A stretch of DNA of 64,000 nt from an uncultured Gammaproteobacteria bacterium. Lineage in GTDB: Bacteria; Pseudomonadota; Gammaproteobacteria; Xanthomonadales; Xanthomonadaceae. Positions 20,505 through 29,053 of this stretch are shown in pieces (position 1 is the stretch's first letter; each line of letters begins with the position of its first letter). A program made the translations under genes and the position numbers. The notes beneath the pieces are model-generated. The model did no database searches and was not told the origin of the DNA. It saw nothing but the letters and a program-made list of their open reading frames with translations. Location of the stretch: positions 1-64,000 of the forward strand of contig CAMPGW010000001.1 in assembly GCA_946885735.1 (NCBI GenBank), in the 5' to 3' direction.

Positions 20505-21540
20505 CATCGATAAGATGCGCCGCATAGTGGAAAACACCTACGTCCGCGACGTGCGCGAGAAGTACGGAGCTGAGGGAACTGCGTCACTGGTGGAGCTGAC
20601 GGAATTTCTTGTTCAGCTCTATCGGAGGATCGATCCATCCTCACGCAGAGATCCTCTGATGGTTTGCAGGGCAATTGGCGGGCAGTCGATCCCCTTCATC
20701 GAGGCGCCGACCCACTCTCTCCAAAGCATTGCACATATCCAACACCACCTTGACGGCCCTTGCTGCATTGAAGTGCTTGGGTCTGGCGCACTCCACGTCT
20801 ATCCGCTTGGTAGCGTCTCAATTTCTGCTGCGTCAGAGCGCGCCGTGGTCTATCGATTTGGTGCCGGTGAGGAGCGGCTGTTTGTCAAGGATGCTTCTTT
20901 TGCGCTCATAAATCCTCTCACTGAGCTTGCAAGTGTCTTCGCACGGCCGACATTCAGTAGCCTTCAAGCTGCACTTGCAAACTTCGCGGTTCGGATGCGG
21001 GATTCAAGTTGCGAAATCGTCAAGGGGGTGTGGGCTGATCCGAAGCGCCTATTCTTCAAAATCAAGCCCGAGATGACGATGAGGAAGTCGCTAAACAACT
21101 TTCTTTCAAACGTCCTTCAAGATGCGGAGGTCCGTCCAGAGCAGAACGTTGACGAAAGTCATCCCGTCGACGTCAAAGTCTCATGGGTTTACTCAGACCA
21201 GCGAGCAATTATCGAGATTAAGTGGATGGGAGATTCTCGAGATCCAGCCGGTAATGTGACAACAAAGTATCGAGACGCGCGAGCAAACGAAGGTGCAAAA
21301 CAGCTCGCCGATTACCTGGACAAGGCTAACGAGTGGGCTCCGGGAGTCCGGGTCCGTGGCCACCTAGTAGTTCTGGACGGTCGCAGGAAGGCGCTCGCCG
21401 CTTCCAACAGCGCCATATCTACAAGTGACGGGCTCCACTATCGGGATCTTGAAGTAACCTACAGCCCGGACTACGCCGCTAGTCGAACCGATTTTGCGCC
21501 GCCGAGCCGGATGTTCATGGCTCCTATTTGTGACCCCTAG
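20497..21540 (+). CDS. PD-(D/E)XK nuclease-like protein, candidate effector or restriction enzyme
   Basis: A 347-residue protein overlapping the previous gene by eight bases. The C-terminal part has a restriction-endonuclease-like core: acidic residues at E211/E215, VDVKVS with D225, then AIIEIKW with E240 and K242 (the ExK pair), then helix GAKQLADYLDKANEW and strand RGHLVVLDGRR, which matches the usual order of that fold. The N-terminal 190 residues are mixed alpha/beta of unknown role and may bind DNA or the partners. It is placed between a small winged-helix gene and a DNA methyltransferase, so it could be the effector of an ABC-type system or a restriction endonuclease protected by the methylase. 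Confidence 0.65.
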   Translation: MYDIDKMRRIVENTYVRDVREKYGAEGTASLVELTEFLVQLYRRIDPSSRRDPLMVCRAIGGQSIPFIEAPTHSLQSIAHIQHHLDGPCCIEVLGSGALHVYPLGSVSISAASERAVVYRFGAGEERLFVKDASFALINPLTELASVFARPTFSSLQAALANFAVRMRDSSCEIVKGVWADPKRLFFKIKPEMTMRKSLNNFLSNVLQDAEVRPEQNVDESHPVDVKVSWVYSDQRAIIEIKWMGDSRDPAGNVTTKYRDARANEGAKQLADYLDKANEWAPGVRVRGHLVVLDGRRKALAASNSAISTSDGLHYRDLEVTYSPDYAASRTDFAPPSRMFMAPICDP

Positions 21541-21542
21541 AT

Positions 21543-22820
21543 ATGGACGGCGCCAAACGTTTGGATGTTACCGTTGCGAATTCGGCTGCTGAGTCGCGGC
21601 ACAGATGGTACTACTTCAAAGAGGGCTTTTCATCAACGCTGGTCGACTATGTGATCAAGCAAACAGGCGTTGGCCCTGGATCAAGAATAGTTGACCCATT
21701 TTGCGGCAGCGGCACAACAGTCTTGACTGCAACTGCGAACGGCATTCGTTCGGCGGGAAAGGAAGTTAACCCGTTTCTGCGGTTCGTTTCGAGATGTAAG
21801 ACCTCGACTGTTGCGCCAATGACGTTTCGACGTGCCGTCGCAGGGGCGCTAGACGGAGCTGCGAGTCGCAAGGTTCACCCGCTTGAGCTGTTTTCAACTT
21901 TCTCAGAGCGGGGGTGGAAGTCACAACGGCAGCAGAAGTGGTTGTTTAACTCCGCGGTCCTCCGCGCATTCTGGGGTTCGTGGAGCCGTCTAAAGAAGAA
22001 GGATGCGACGGGCGATCTCGTAAGGCTTTGTCTGCTGGGAGCTGCCATGGATGCTGCCAATGCCGCTAAGGATGGCAAGTGCCTGCGATACCGACCAGAC
22101 TGGGAATCACTCGACTTTGGGCGCAGCGACTTTGTGGATGCCGCAATCGCGCGCTCAGAGATCATTGCGGAGGACTTGGAACGTTCACCGCTTTCTGAAC
22201 TGGCAGTTGTCGAGCTAGCAGATAGCAGGGTCACTGATTTTGGCGAGTGCTTTGATCTCTGCGTGACGTCTCCGCCATACCTCAATTCATTCGACTACAC
22301 GGATGTCTACAGGCCTGAGCTATTCTTAGGCGGGTTCGTCTCGACGATGGATGAGCTGACGAAACTCCGATTGTCGACGCTACGCTCTCATATCCAAGTC
22401 GACTGGCCGAATCCAGAAGCGAGCGACTTCGGATTGAATTATGCCAAGGCTATCTCTGACCTCCGGTCTAAATCTGACACCCTTTGGGATCATCGATTGC
22501 CGAGGATGATTCAAGCCTATTTCGAGGACATGCAGAGCGTACTTACGAGACTTCGCGCTAAGGCCAATAGGAACGCAGTTGTGGCGTTAGTTGTTTCGAC
22601 CTCCGCCTACGCCGGATCTGAGATACCAGTTGACCTCATAATCGCCGACATCGCTGTAAAGTCCGGCTGGCAGCTGCGGGAAGTCTCAGTCCTTCGACAG
22701 CTGAAACGAGTTGCAGGCCAGCAGTGGCACTCTCTGAGCAGCCGTGAGGGAATCGAGGGGCCGCACCTCCGCGAGAGTATGGTTGTTCTAGATGCAGTAA
22801 ACACTAGGCACAGACGTTAG
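21543..22820 (+). CDS. DNA methyltransferase (N4-cytosine or N6-adenine type)
   Basis: A 425-residue amino-methyltransferase. DPFCGSGTT at residues 51-59 is the AdoMet-binding motif I and TSPPYLNSFDYTD starting at 242 is catalytic motif IV. SPPY is the form usual in N4-cytosine enzymes, though N6-adenine cannot be excluded. Motif I precedes motif IV by about 185 residues, so the insert between them may hold the target-recognition region. The N-terminal HRWYYFKEGFSSTLVDYVI is typical of methylases acting on their own. It begins two bases after the nuclease-like gene and has no clear ribosome site, so it is probably translated by coupling. It likely protects host DNA or marks targets for the neighbouring proteins. 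Confidence 0.82.
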   Translation: MDGAKRLDVTVANSAAESRHRWYYFKEGFSSTLVDYVIKQTGVGPGSRIVDPFCGSGTTVLTATANGIRSAGKEVNPFLRFVSRCKTSTVAPMTFRRAVAGALDGAASRKVHPLELFSTFSERGWKSQRQQKWLFNSAVLRAFWGSWSRLKKKDATGDLVRLCLLGAAMDAANAAKDGKCLRYRPDWESLDFGRSDFVDAAIARSEIIAEDLERSPLSELAVVELADSRVTDFGECFDLCVTSPPYLNSFDYTDVYRPELFLGGFVSTMDELTKLRLSTLRSHIQVDWPNPEASDFGLNYAKAISDLRSKSDTLWDHRLPRMIQAYFEDMQSVLTRLRAKANRNAVVALVVSTSAYAGSEIPVDLIIADIAVKSGWQLREVSVLRQLKRVAGQQWHSLSSREGIEGPHLRESMVVLDAVNTRHRR

Positions 22821-22875
22821 GCATGGCTGCATAGTTGCTAGCTACGTAATGCGGCTAAGACCCGAAGGAGTACCC

Positions 22876-23379
22876 ATGCTCGAGAAAGAGTCTCCCTATA
22901 TCGCAAATCAATACCGGTTAGCCGACGTGCTGGCGGCAATTCAGGTCATGGGCACCTATCGGTTCTCGGGAAGAACCGTCGAAGCATGGTCCGAATTGCT
23001 TGGAAAGCACCCGCGCAGTGCGGATACATGGCTTTCGGTCTTTCAAGAGCATCCCGAGTTCTTCCGCGTAGAAGGCAGTGCCGGATACCAAACTTTGGTA
23101 TTGAGACGATCACAGCCCAGGGTATACGACACGACTGCCGACTCGGAGATCTCGCGAACCGAGTTTAGCCAGTTGCCGCAGAACAGGCGATCGCATATTT
23201 CTCGTAAGCCCTTGCTGCCAGAGCAGATCCTTGCGTTAGCAGATTTGGCTGTCAAGCTGCACAGTCAGGCGCTCGAGAGGCGCAGGGAACTCAGGTGGTG
23301 GATGATTGCCTTAGTCACGACTGCGTCATCGTTCGTTGGAGCGCTTGTCGCAGCCACAGTAAAGGTCCAATCGAACTGA
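22876..23379 (+). CDS. Small protein with C-terminal membrane helix, unknown function
   Basis: A 167-residue protein. AAGGAG at 22865-22870 selects the ATG at 22876 over one at 22849. The soluble part begins YRLADVLAAIQVMGTYRFSGRTVEAWSELLG and contains EHPEFFRVEG and ISRKPLLPEQILALADLAVKLHSQ. Residues 141-162 (WWMIALVTTASSFVGALVAATV) form a single membrane helix near the C-terminus, leaving the bulk in the cytoplasm. I recall a widespread family of this size and layout that databases often label wrongly as a carbamoyl amino acid hydrolase; no hydrolase motif is visible. It follows the methyltransferase by 55 bases with the same AT-rich composition and may belong to the same system or be an independent cargo gene. 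Confidence 0.65.
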   Translation: MLEKESPYIANQYRLADVLAAIQVMGTYRFSGRTVEAWSELLGKHPRSADTWLSVFQEHPEFFRVEGSAGYQTLVLRRSQPRVYDTTADSEISRTEFSQLPQNRRSHISRKPLLPEQILALADLAVKLHSQALERRRELRWWMIALVTTASSFVGALVAATVKVQSN

Positions 23380-23394
23380 GATAGCATTGCGTTC

Positions 23395-23443
23395 CTACAC
23401 GCTAGTGTAGTGCTCGGGTGAGACTGTGGTCGGTCTACAGTCT
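23395..23443 (+). repeat. Two inverted repeats at the right edge of the AT-rich island
   Basis: CTACAC (23395-23400) pairs with GTGTAG (23405-23410) around GCTA. AGACTGT (23421-23427) pairs with ACAGTCT (23437-23443) around a nine-base loop. They lie between the last island gene and the decayed DUF6090 gene. They could be a terminator followed by an operator; there is no T-tract. Confidence 0.35.
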
Positions 23444-23476
23444 GGGTCCATTTCCTACGGGCATCCGAGGTTTTCC

Positions 23477-23945
23477 ATGGCACTGGCCAAACTCGCCCAC
23501 CGCCTCCGCCACCGCGATTGGTTCGCCGCGCTGCGGGAGCTGCTGAACGTGATCGTAGGCATCCTGATCGCGCTGCAGGTCAGCAACTGGAGCCAGGAGC
23601 GGCAGGATCGTAAGCTAGCGCGGGAGTACGCGCAGAGGCTGCATGGCGAGCTGCAATCGAGATCCTGCGCCACAGCCCGCAGTACCGCCCCCAGGTGCGC
23701 GGCATGACCCCGGACGCGTGCAGGAGTAGGTCTGGGCCCACTGCTGGCGCCAGCGCGCCAGCGCCGACCAGGGACCGATTAACTGCCCGTCCCGGTCACC
23801 GACGCCGATGCCAAGCGACGAGCTGCTGCAGCACCTTCGCTTCTGGCACATTCAGCTAGAGGTCAGCCGGCTGATCGCCGACAACGTCGAGGCAGGGCGG
23901 GGCGCTGGACGGCAGGGTGGAGCGCTTGCTGCAGCGCGACTGGCG
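23477..23945 (+). pseudogene. Decayed DUF6090-family membrane protein gene
   Basis: The first 60 codons from ATG 23477 are intact and typical of the family: LAKLAHRLRHRDWF, the membrane helix ELLNVIVGILIALQVSNW and ERQDRKLAREYAQRLHGEL. The reading then breaks. A second segment with family-like text (ILRHSPQYRPQVRGMTPDA) is followed, in another frame from 23718, by a TAG at 23727-23729, then VWAHCWRQRASADQGPINCP and, from about 23808, SDELLQHLRFWHIQLEVSRLIADNV. So at least one frameshift, one nonsense codon and probably an internal deletion are present. The right end merges with the 3' end of the kinase gene on the other strand. The 569 bases between 23380 and 23948 hold no intact gene. Confidence 0.7.
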
Positions 23946-23948
23946 GCG

Positions 23949-26381
23949 TCACACCTTCGGCGGCACGAACTTCACCGCCGCCAACTGCTCCGGCGCGCGA
24001 TTGATCTTGCGCAGGAAGGGCAGCCAGCGCGGGTCCTTGTGCAGGGGTTCGTATGCCCAGTCATTGGCGATGAGCGCCAGGGCCACGTCCTTCTGCGCAA
24101 TGGCCTGCTCCAGGTGGCGGAAGGCGGCGTCGGCATGGCCGCTGCGCGCCTCCGCCGCCGCCAGGTAGGTGACGCCGTCCACCGGGAAATCCTTCGCCAG
24201 CTGGGCGCGCGCCGCGTCGGCCTCGCGTGTCTGGCCCAGGGCGGCATGCGCGACGGCCATGGCCGACAAGCGCGAGGGTGGATAGGTCTCGAGCCTGGCT
24301 TCGGCCAGCGCGCGCTCGCGCTGGCCCATGCGCACCAGGCAATGGGCGATTCCGTTGTGCACGTCGCCGTAATCAGGCGACAGGGCCAGGGCTTGCCGGC
24401 CCGCGTCAATGGCTTCCTCGCAGCGGCCCGCCAGGCCCAGCGCGATCTGCAGGTTGCCCCATGAGATGGGATTGGCCGGGTCGTTCTGGGCGCCGCTCCG
24501 CAGGAAGGCGGCCCCTTCGTCGTGCCGGCCCAGCACCATCAACAGTGTTCCAGCGGCGCTGGGGCCGATCGACGGATCCAGGCGCACGACACGCTCCGTC
24601 AGGCGCGCCGCCTCGGCCAGGTCGCCTTCGAAATCCGAAGCGATCCGCGCGCGATAGGAAAGGGCCCGGCTGTTGTCGGGGTCGATCGCCAGGGCGCGGT
24701 CGATTGCGCGCTTGGCGTCGGCCATCGCCTCGTCGACGGGACGGTCCAATTGCACGGCCTGGTTGAGGTACAACCGCGCCATGCCCGCATGGGCCGCGGC
24801 TTCGTTGGGTGAAATCGCCAGGACGCGCTGGTACAGCGCCAACGCCGCCGTGCGCGAGGCCCGGGTGTTCTGGTCGGCCACCGCCTTGGCCTGCAGCAGC
24901 AGCGGATAGGCGCGCGGATCCACCGGCTTGGACGTGGGCGCCGCGCCCATCAGCGTCAGCTTGAGCTTGTCCACCACGTGGGCGGCGATCTCGTCCTGCA
25001 CCTTGAAGACGTCGTCCAGCGTGCGGTCGTAGGTCTCCGACCACAGGTGCGAGCCATCGCTAGCGCGCACCAGCTGCGCGGTGATGCGCACCTTGTCGCC
25101 GGACTTGCGCACGCTGCCTTCCAGCACCGCGGCCACGTGCAGCTGGCGGGCGATTTCCCGTATGCCGACGTCCTTGCCCTTGAACTGGAAGCTGGAGGTG
25201 CGGGCGATCACCCGCAGCTTGGGCACCTTGGCCAGCAGGTTGAGCAACTCCTCGCTGATGCCGTCGGAGAAGTAGTCCTGCTCCTTGTCCGAGCTCATGT
25301 TCTGGAAGGGCAGCACGGCGATCGAGGGATCGGTGGCGAGGTCGGGGATGCCGACCGGTGCGGCGGGCAGGCCGAGGCTTGCGTCGTTGGGGCGGTAGCC
25401 GTTAGGCGAAGGCGCGGGACCCCACACGAACCACGCCGCCAGGCCCGCGAGCACGGTCGCGCCTGCGCCCACCAGGGGCCAGTGCGTCTTACGCTTCGCG
25501 GTGCCCAGCACGCGGGTTGCGGCGACCTGGCCGCTGGTGGTGTTGGTCAGGGGCTCGAGTTGCGCGCGCATCGCCTCGGCGCTCTGCCAGCGCTCGCCGG
25601 CGGACTTGGCCAGCGCGCGCTGCAGCACGGACACCAGCGCCAGCGGAGCCTCGGGGCGGGCGTCGCTGATCGGCGCCGGCGGCATGGTGATGTGCCGGGT
25701 GAGGATGGATTCGGCGCCGCCGCCGGCGAAGGGCGGGCGGCCGGTCAGCAGTTCGTACCCGACCACGCCCAGCGAATAAATGTCGGCGCGATGGTCGAGG
25801 TCGGCATCGCCGCGCGCCTGCTCGGGCGACATGTATTCGGGCGTGCCCATCGCCAGGCCGATGCTGGTGCTGGACCGGCGCGAACCGGCGTCGCGGATCG
25901 CCTTGGCGATGCCGAAGTCCATCACCATCACGTGGCGACCGGACAGCATGATGTTTTCGGGCTTGATGTCGCGATGCACCAGGCCGTGCTCGTGCGCATG
26001 CGCCAGCGCGTCGGCCACCTCGGTGAGGATGCGTGCCACGTCATTGACCGGAATGGGCCGGTCTTCCTGCAGCCGCTCGCGCAAGGACTGGCCTTCGACC
26101 AGCGGCATGACGTAGTAGAGGAAGCCGTCCGCCGCGCCGGAATCGTAGACCGGCACGATGTGCGGATGGTGCAGCCGGGCGGCGATCTCGATCTCGTCCT
26201 GGAAGCGCTCCGGGCCGACCGCGGCGGCGAGGTCAGGACGCAGGACCTTGATGGCGACGCGGCGGTGGTGCTTGAGGTCCTCGGCGGCGTACACCGTGGC
26301 CATGCCGCCGGCGCCAAGCTCGCGTTCGACGCGGTAATGCTCGGCCAGGGCGGCTGCGAGCTTCTCGGGAACGGTATCCAC
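23949..26381 (-). CDS. Membrane Ser/Thr protein kinase with FlgO/TolB-like and TPR regions (paralogue 1)
   Basis: An 810-residue eukaryotic-type kinase. The kinase domain (about 15-280) has the glycine loop GAGGMATV at 23-30, lysine K45 in VAIKVL, HRDIKPEN at 136-143 and DFG at 155-157, so it should be active. One membrane helix follows (WPLVGAGATVLAGLAAWFVWG, near 292-312). A FlgO/TolB-like segment (IAVLPFQNMSSDKEQDYFSDGISEELLNLLAKV through GSHLWSETYDRTLDDVFKVQDEIA) and TPR helices (about 500-800) lie outside the membrane and probably sense or scaffold. The start is GTG at 26381. A GlxA-type regulator gene lies 53 bases upstream. Two close paralogues lie within the next 17 kb. Confidence 0.9.
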   Translation of the reverse strand: MDTVPEKLAAALAEHYRVERELGAGGMATVYAAEDLKHHRRVAIKVLRPDLAAAVGPERFQDEIEIAARLHHPHIVPVYDSGAADGFLYYVMPLVEGQSLRERLQEDRPIPVNDVARILTEVADALAHAHEHGLVHRDIKPENIMLSGRHVMVMDFGIAKAIRDAGSRRSSTSIGLAMGTPEYMSPEQARGDADLDHRADIYSLGVVGYELLTGRPPFAGGGAESILTRHITMPPAPISDARPEAPLALVSVLQRALAKSAGERWQSAEAMRAQLEPLTNTTSGQVAATRVLGTAKRKTHWPLVGAGATVLAGLAAWFVWGPAPSPNGYRPNDASLGLPAAPVGIPDLATDPSIAVLPFQNMSSDKEQDYFSDGISEELLNLLAKVPKLRVIARTSSFQFKGKDVGIREIARQLHVAAVLEGSVRKSGDKVRITAQLVRASDGSHLWSETYDRTLDDVFKVQDEIAAHVVDKLKLTLMGAAPTSKPVDPRAYPLLLQAKAVADQNTRASRTAALALYQRVLAISPNEAAAHAGMARLYLNQAVQLDRPVDEAMADAKRAIDRALAIDPDNSRALSYRARIASDFEGDLAEAARLTERVVRLDPSIGPSAAGTLLMVLGRHDEGAAFLRSGAQNDPANPISWGNLQIALGLAGRCEEAIDAGRQALALSPDYGDVHNGIAHCLVRMGQRERALAEARLETYPPSRLSAMAVAHAALGQTREADAARAQLAKDFPVDGVTYLAAAEARSGHADAAFRHLEQAIAQKDVALALIANDWAYEPLHKDPRWLPFLRKINRAPEQLAAVKFVPPKV

Positions 26382-26434
26382 CCCTGAACTCCCCCCATCG
26401 CGGCCTCTGACAGGCCGACGCTTACCTTACAGCA

Positions 26435-27478
26435 TCATTGCCCGAGTATGCCCCCACGCAGTTGCATCCCCAGCGCCCCGAACCGCCGCCGATACTGCGC
26501 CGGCGTCAGCGCTACCTCGCGCTTGAACAACCTGCCGAAGAAGCTGGCGTCCTGGTAGCCCACCTCCGCGGCCACCGCTTCGATCGACTCGGTGCCGGAC
26601 TCGAGCATCTGCTTGGCTTCCTCAAGACGCAGCCGATGCACGTACTCGAGCGGGCCCATGCCGGTGGCCTGGCGGAAGCGGCGCTTGAAGCTGCGTTCGG
26701 GCAGGCCGGACAGCTCGATCATCTGTGCCACCGGTGATTCGTTGCGGTAGTTCTGCGCGGCCCACAGCTGGCAACGCTCGATCAATGCATCGTCGGCGCG
26801 GCCGCCGTGGGTCAGCGAGGAATACGACACCGCGCTGGTTTCCTGCAGGCCGAGCAGGTTGATGCGCGCCACCTGCATCGCTTCCTCCGGGCTGGCGAAG
26901 CGTGCGATGAGCGCCAGCACCAGCAGGTGCCAGGCCATGCCGCTGCCCGCCATCACCAGGCGTTGCTTCGGGCCGCTGACGATCAAGCCGCGATCGGCGT
27001 GCCAGCGCGTGTGCGGATAGTCGCGCGCCAGCAGGTCGCAGTAGGCCCAGTGCGAGGTCGCGTCCTCGCCGTCGAGCAGGCCCGTGCGCGCCAGCAGCAG
27101 GGCGCCGGAGCAGGCCGAGGCGAGCGTGGCGCCGGCGTCCCAGGCCGCGCGCATCCACTCGACCTCGCGCTGGTACAGCTCATCGGTGCAGGTGCCCGGC
27201 GGGATCAACAGGTCGGTCACGCAGATCACGTCGGGCCGCGGGCAGTCGGCGAAGCTGGCATCCGGGGTGACGCGCACGCCGTTGCCGGCGGTGAAGGGCG
27301 CGCCATCGTGGCTGACGACCAGGGGCCGGAAAGGCGACGCTGCGGGCGGCCGCCCGTGCAGCATGTGCCAGTCGCGGCGGGTGCCGGCGAGCAGGTCGTA
27401 GAAGCCGTACAGGGTGGCCGCGCTGGCCTCCGGCGTCCCCAGCAAGGCGACCGTGATCGGGCGGGCATCGACGGGCAT
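26435..27478 (-). CDS. GlxA-type transcriptional regulator (DJ-1/PfpI domain plus AraC HTH)
   Basis: A 347-residue AraC-family regulator. Residues about 8-190 form a DJ-1/PfpI-like sensor domain, with ASACSGALLLARTGLLDGEDATSHW around the nucleophile-elbow cysteine. The C-terminal 100 residues are an AraC DNA-binding domain: ELSGLPERSFKRRFRQATGMGPLEYVHRLRLEEAKQMLESG followed by VAAEVGYQDASFFGRLFKREVALTPAQYRRRFG. The ligand is unknown. It is transcribed away from the TTC38-like gene, which is its most likely target; the 98-base space between them would hold both promoters. Confidence 0.88.
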   Translation of the reverse strand: MPVDARPITVALLGTPEASAATLYGFYDLLAGTRRDWHMLHGRPPAASPFRPLVVSHDGAPFTAGNGVRVTPDASFADCPRPDVICVTDLLIPPGTCTDELYQREVEWMRAAWDAGATLASACSGALLLARTGLLDGEDATSHWAYCDLLARDYPHTRWHADRGLIVSGPKQRLVMAGSGMAWHLLVLALIARFASPEEAMQVARINLLGLQETSAVSYSSLTHGGRADDALIERCQLWAAQNYRNESPVAQMIELSGLPERSFKRRFRQATGMGPLEYVHRLRLEEAKQMLESGTESIEAVAAEVGYQDASFFGRLFKREVALTPAQYRRRFGALGMQLRGGILGQ

Positions 27479-27576
27479 GGCCGTTTTGCCTGTTTGGTGG
27501 CACGAAGCACTTTACGTCCGGGTGGCGCGGGCGCGCAAACTGGCGCTCCCCCCGAACCTGCCCCAAGGAATTCGCC

Positions 27577-28911
27577 ATGACCCTCCTCGATCATCGTGGC
27601 CACCGCGTCAGCGGCGCCAACGCCAATGCCGTGGACGCCTTCGAACAGGCGCAACGCGAACTGCTGTGCTTCATCGACGACCCGGTGGCCAGCGTGGATC
27701 GCGCGATCTCCGAGGCTCCCGAAATGCCGATGGCCCACGTGCTCAAGGCCTGGCTGCACTTGCTGGGCACCGAGCCCGCGGGTCGCGCGGTCGCCGAAGA
27801 CTGCAATCGCGCCGCCGCCGCGCTGCCCGCCGACGAGCGCGAGCGCGCGCACGTGGCGGCCTCGCAGGCGCTTACCGCCGGCCGTTGGCAGGAGGCGGCG
27901 ATGCGCCTGGAGGACCTGAGCGCACGCTGGCCGCGCGACCTGCTGGCGCTGCAGGTGGGCCACCAGCTCGACTTCTTCCGCGGTGACTCGCGCATGCTGC
28001 GCGATCGCATCGCCCGCGCGCTGCCGGCCTGGGACCACGGCATCCCGGGTTACCACGCCGTGCTCGGCATGCACGCCTTCGGGCTGGAGGAAACCGCGGA
28101 CTATGCGCAGGCCGAAGCGCAGGGCCGCCGCGCCGTCGAGCTCGAGCCGCGCGACGGTTGGGCCTGGCATGCCGTCGCCCACGTCGCCGAAATGCGCAAT
28201 GCACCGCGCGACGGCATCGCCTGGCTGCGGCCGCATCGCGACACCTGGTCCACGGGCAGCTTCTTCGTGGTGCACAACACCTGGCACCTGGCGCTGTTCG
28301 AACTTGAACTCGACGGCCACGACGAGGCCTTGCGCCTGTACGACGAGACCATCGCCGGCGGGGGCATGCCGCAGGTGGTGGACCTGATCGATGCCAGCGC
28401 CATGCTGTGGCGCCTGCACTTGCGCGGCGTGGACGTCGGCGGGCGCTGGCAAGCGGTCGCGGATCGCTGGTCGCAGGCACTGGCCGACGGCGGCGCGGGG
28501 CAGTACGCGTTCAACGACATGCACGCCATGCTCGCCTACGTGGGCGCCGGGCGCGACGCGGACCAGCTTGCGCTGCTGGACAGCATGCAGGCCGCGATCG
28601 AGAAGGACGATGACAATGCCGGGTTCACCCGCGACGTGGGCCTGCCCGCGACGCAAGCCATCCGCGCCTTTGCGCAGGGCGATGCCGCGCAGGCCGTGCG
28701 CCTGCTGCGTCCCTTGCGCTCGCGCGCGCACCGCTTCGGCGGCAGCCATGCGCAGCGAGACCTGATCGACCTGACCTTGCTGGCCTCGGCCGAGCGCGCC
28801 AGCGATGCGGCGCTCGCCGCGGCCCTGGCCGCGGAGCGCTTGGCGATGCGGCCCACCAGTCCGGCTGCGCAGCGTTTGGCAGGTCGCTTCCGCGTGCCCG
28901 GCGCCGCATGA
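27577..28911 (+). CDS. Tetratricopeptide protein resembling TTC38
   Basis: A 444-residue soluble protein. The whole length resembles TTC38-type proteins: DHRGHRVSGANANAVDAFEQAQRELL at the start, MPMAHVLKAWLHLLGT, YHAVLGMHAFGLEETADYAQAEAQGRRAVELEPRDGWAWHAVAHVAEM, and TGSFFVVHNTWHLALFELELDGHDEALRLYDETI. These are TPR-like helical pairs without a catalytic motif. Biochemical role is unknown in bacteria and eukaryotes. AAGGAA lies six bases before the ATG. It is divergent from the GlxA-type regulator, a pairing that suggests regulation by it. Confidence 0.8.
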   Translation: MTLLDHRGHRVSGANANAVDAFEQAQRELLCFIDDPVASVDRAISEAPEMPMAHVLKAWLHLLGTEPAGRAVAEDCNRAAAALPADERERAHVAASQALTAGRWQEAAMRLEDLSARWPRDLLALQVGHQLDFFRGDSRMLRDRIARALPAWDHGIPGYHAVLGMHAFGLEETADYAQAEAQGRRAVELEPRDGWAWHAVAHVAEMRNAPRDGIAWLRPHRDTWSTGSFFVVHNTWHLALFELELDGHDEALRLYDETIAGGGMPQVVDLIDASAMLWRLHLRGVDVGGRWQAVADRWSQALADGGAGQYAFNDMHAMLAYVGAGRDADQLALLDSMQAAIEKDDDNAGFTRDVGLPATQAIRAFAQGDAAQAVRLLRPLRSRAHRFGGSHAQRDLIDLTLLASAERASDAALAAALAAERLAMRPTSPAAQRLAGRFRVPGAA

Positions 28912-29053
28912 CAAAGGAACTGCGCGCAGTAGCCTGGCGAGGCTGATCCACGCCCCTTCCACTGTTCTTGTTTTCGTGCGACCTTTCGGTTCGCTGCAGG
29001 GTGAGCAGCCACCGGCGTCGCCGGAAATATTCACTATCTCGAAGGGGTGCAAC

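Noticed and set aside
17883..23476. Integrative element with integrase and attachment sites
   Set aside because: No integrase, transposase or tRNA gene is present and no direct repeat was found at both ends; the island is accessory by composition only.
23808..24464. Plus-strand open frame overlapping the 3' end of kinase paralogue 1
   Set aside because: Only its first 30 or so codons make sense, as the C-terminal remnant of the DUF6090 gene; the rest is the reverse of the kinase.
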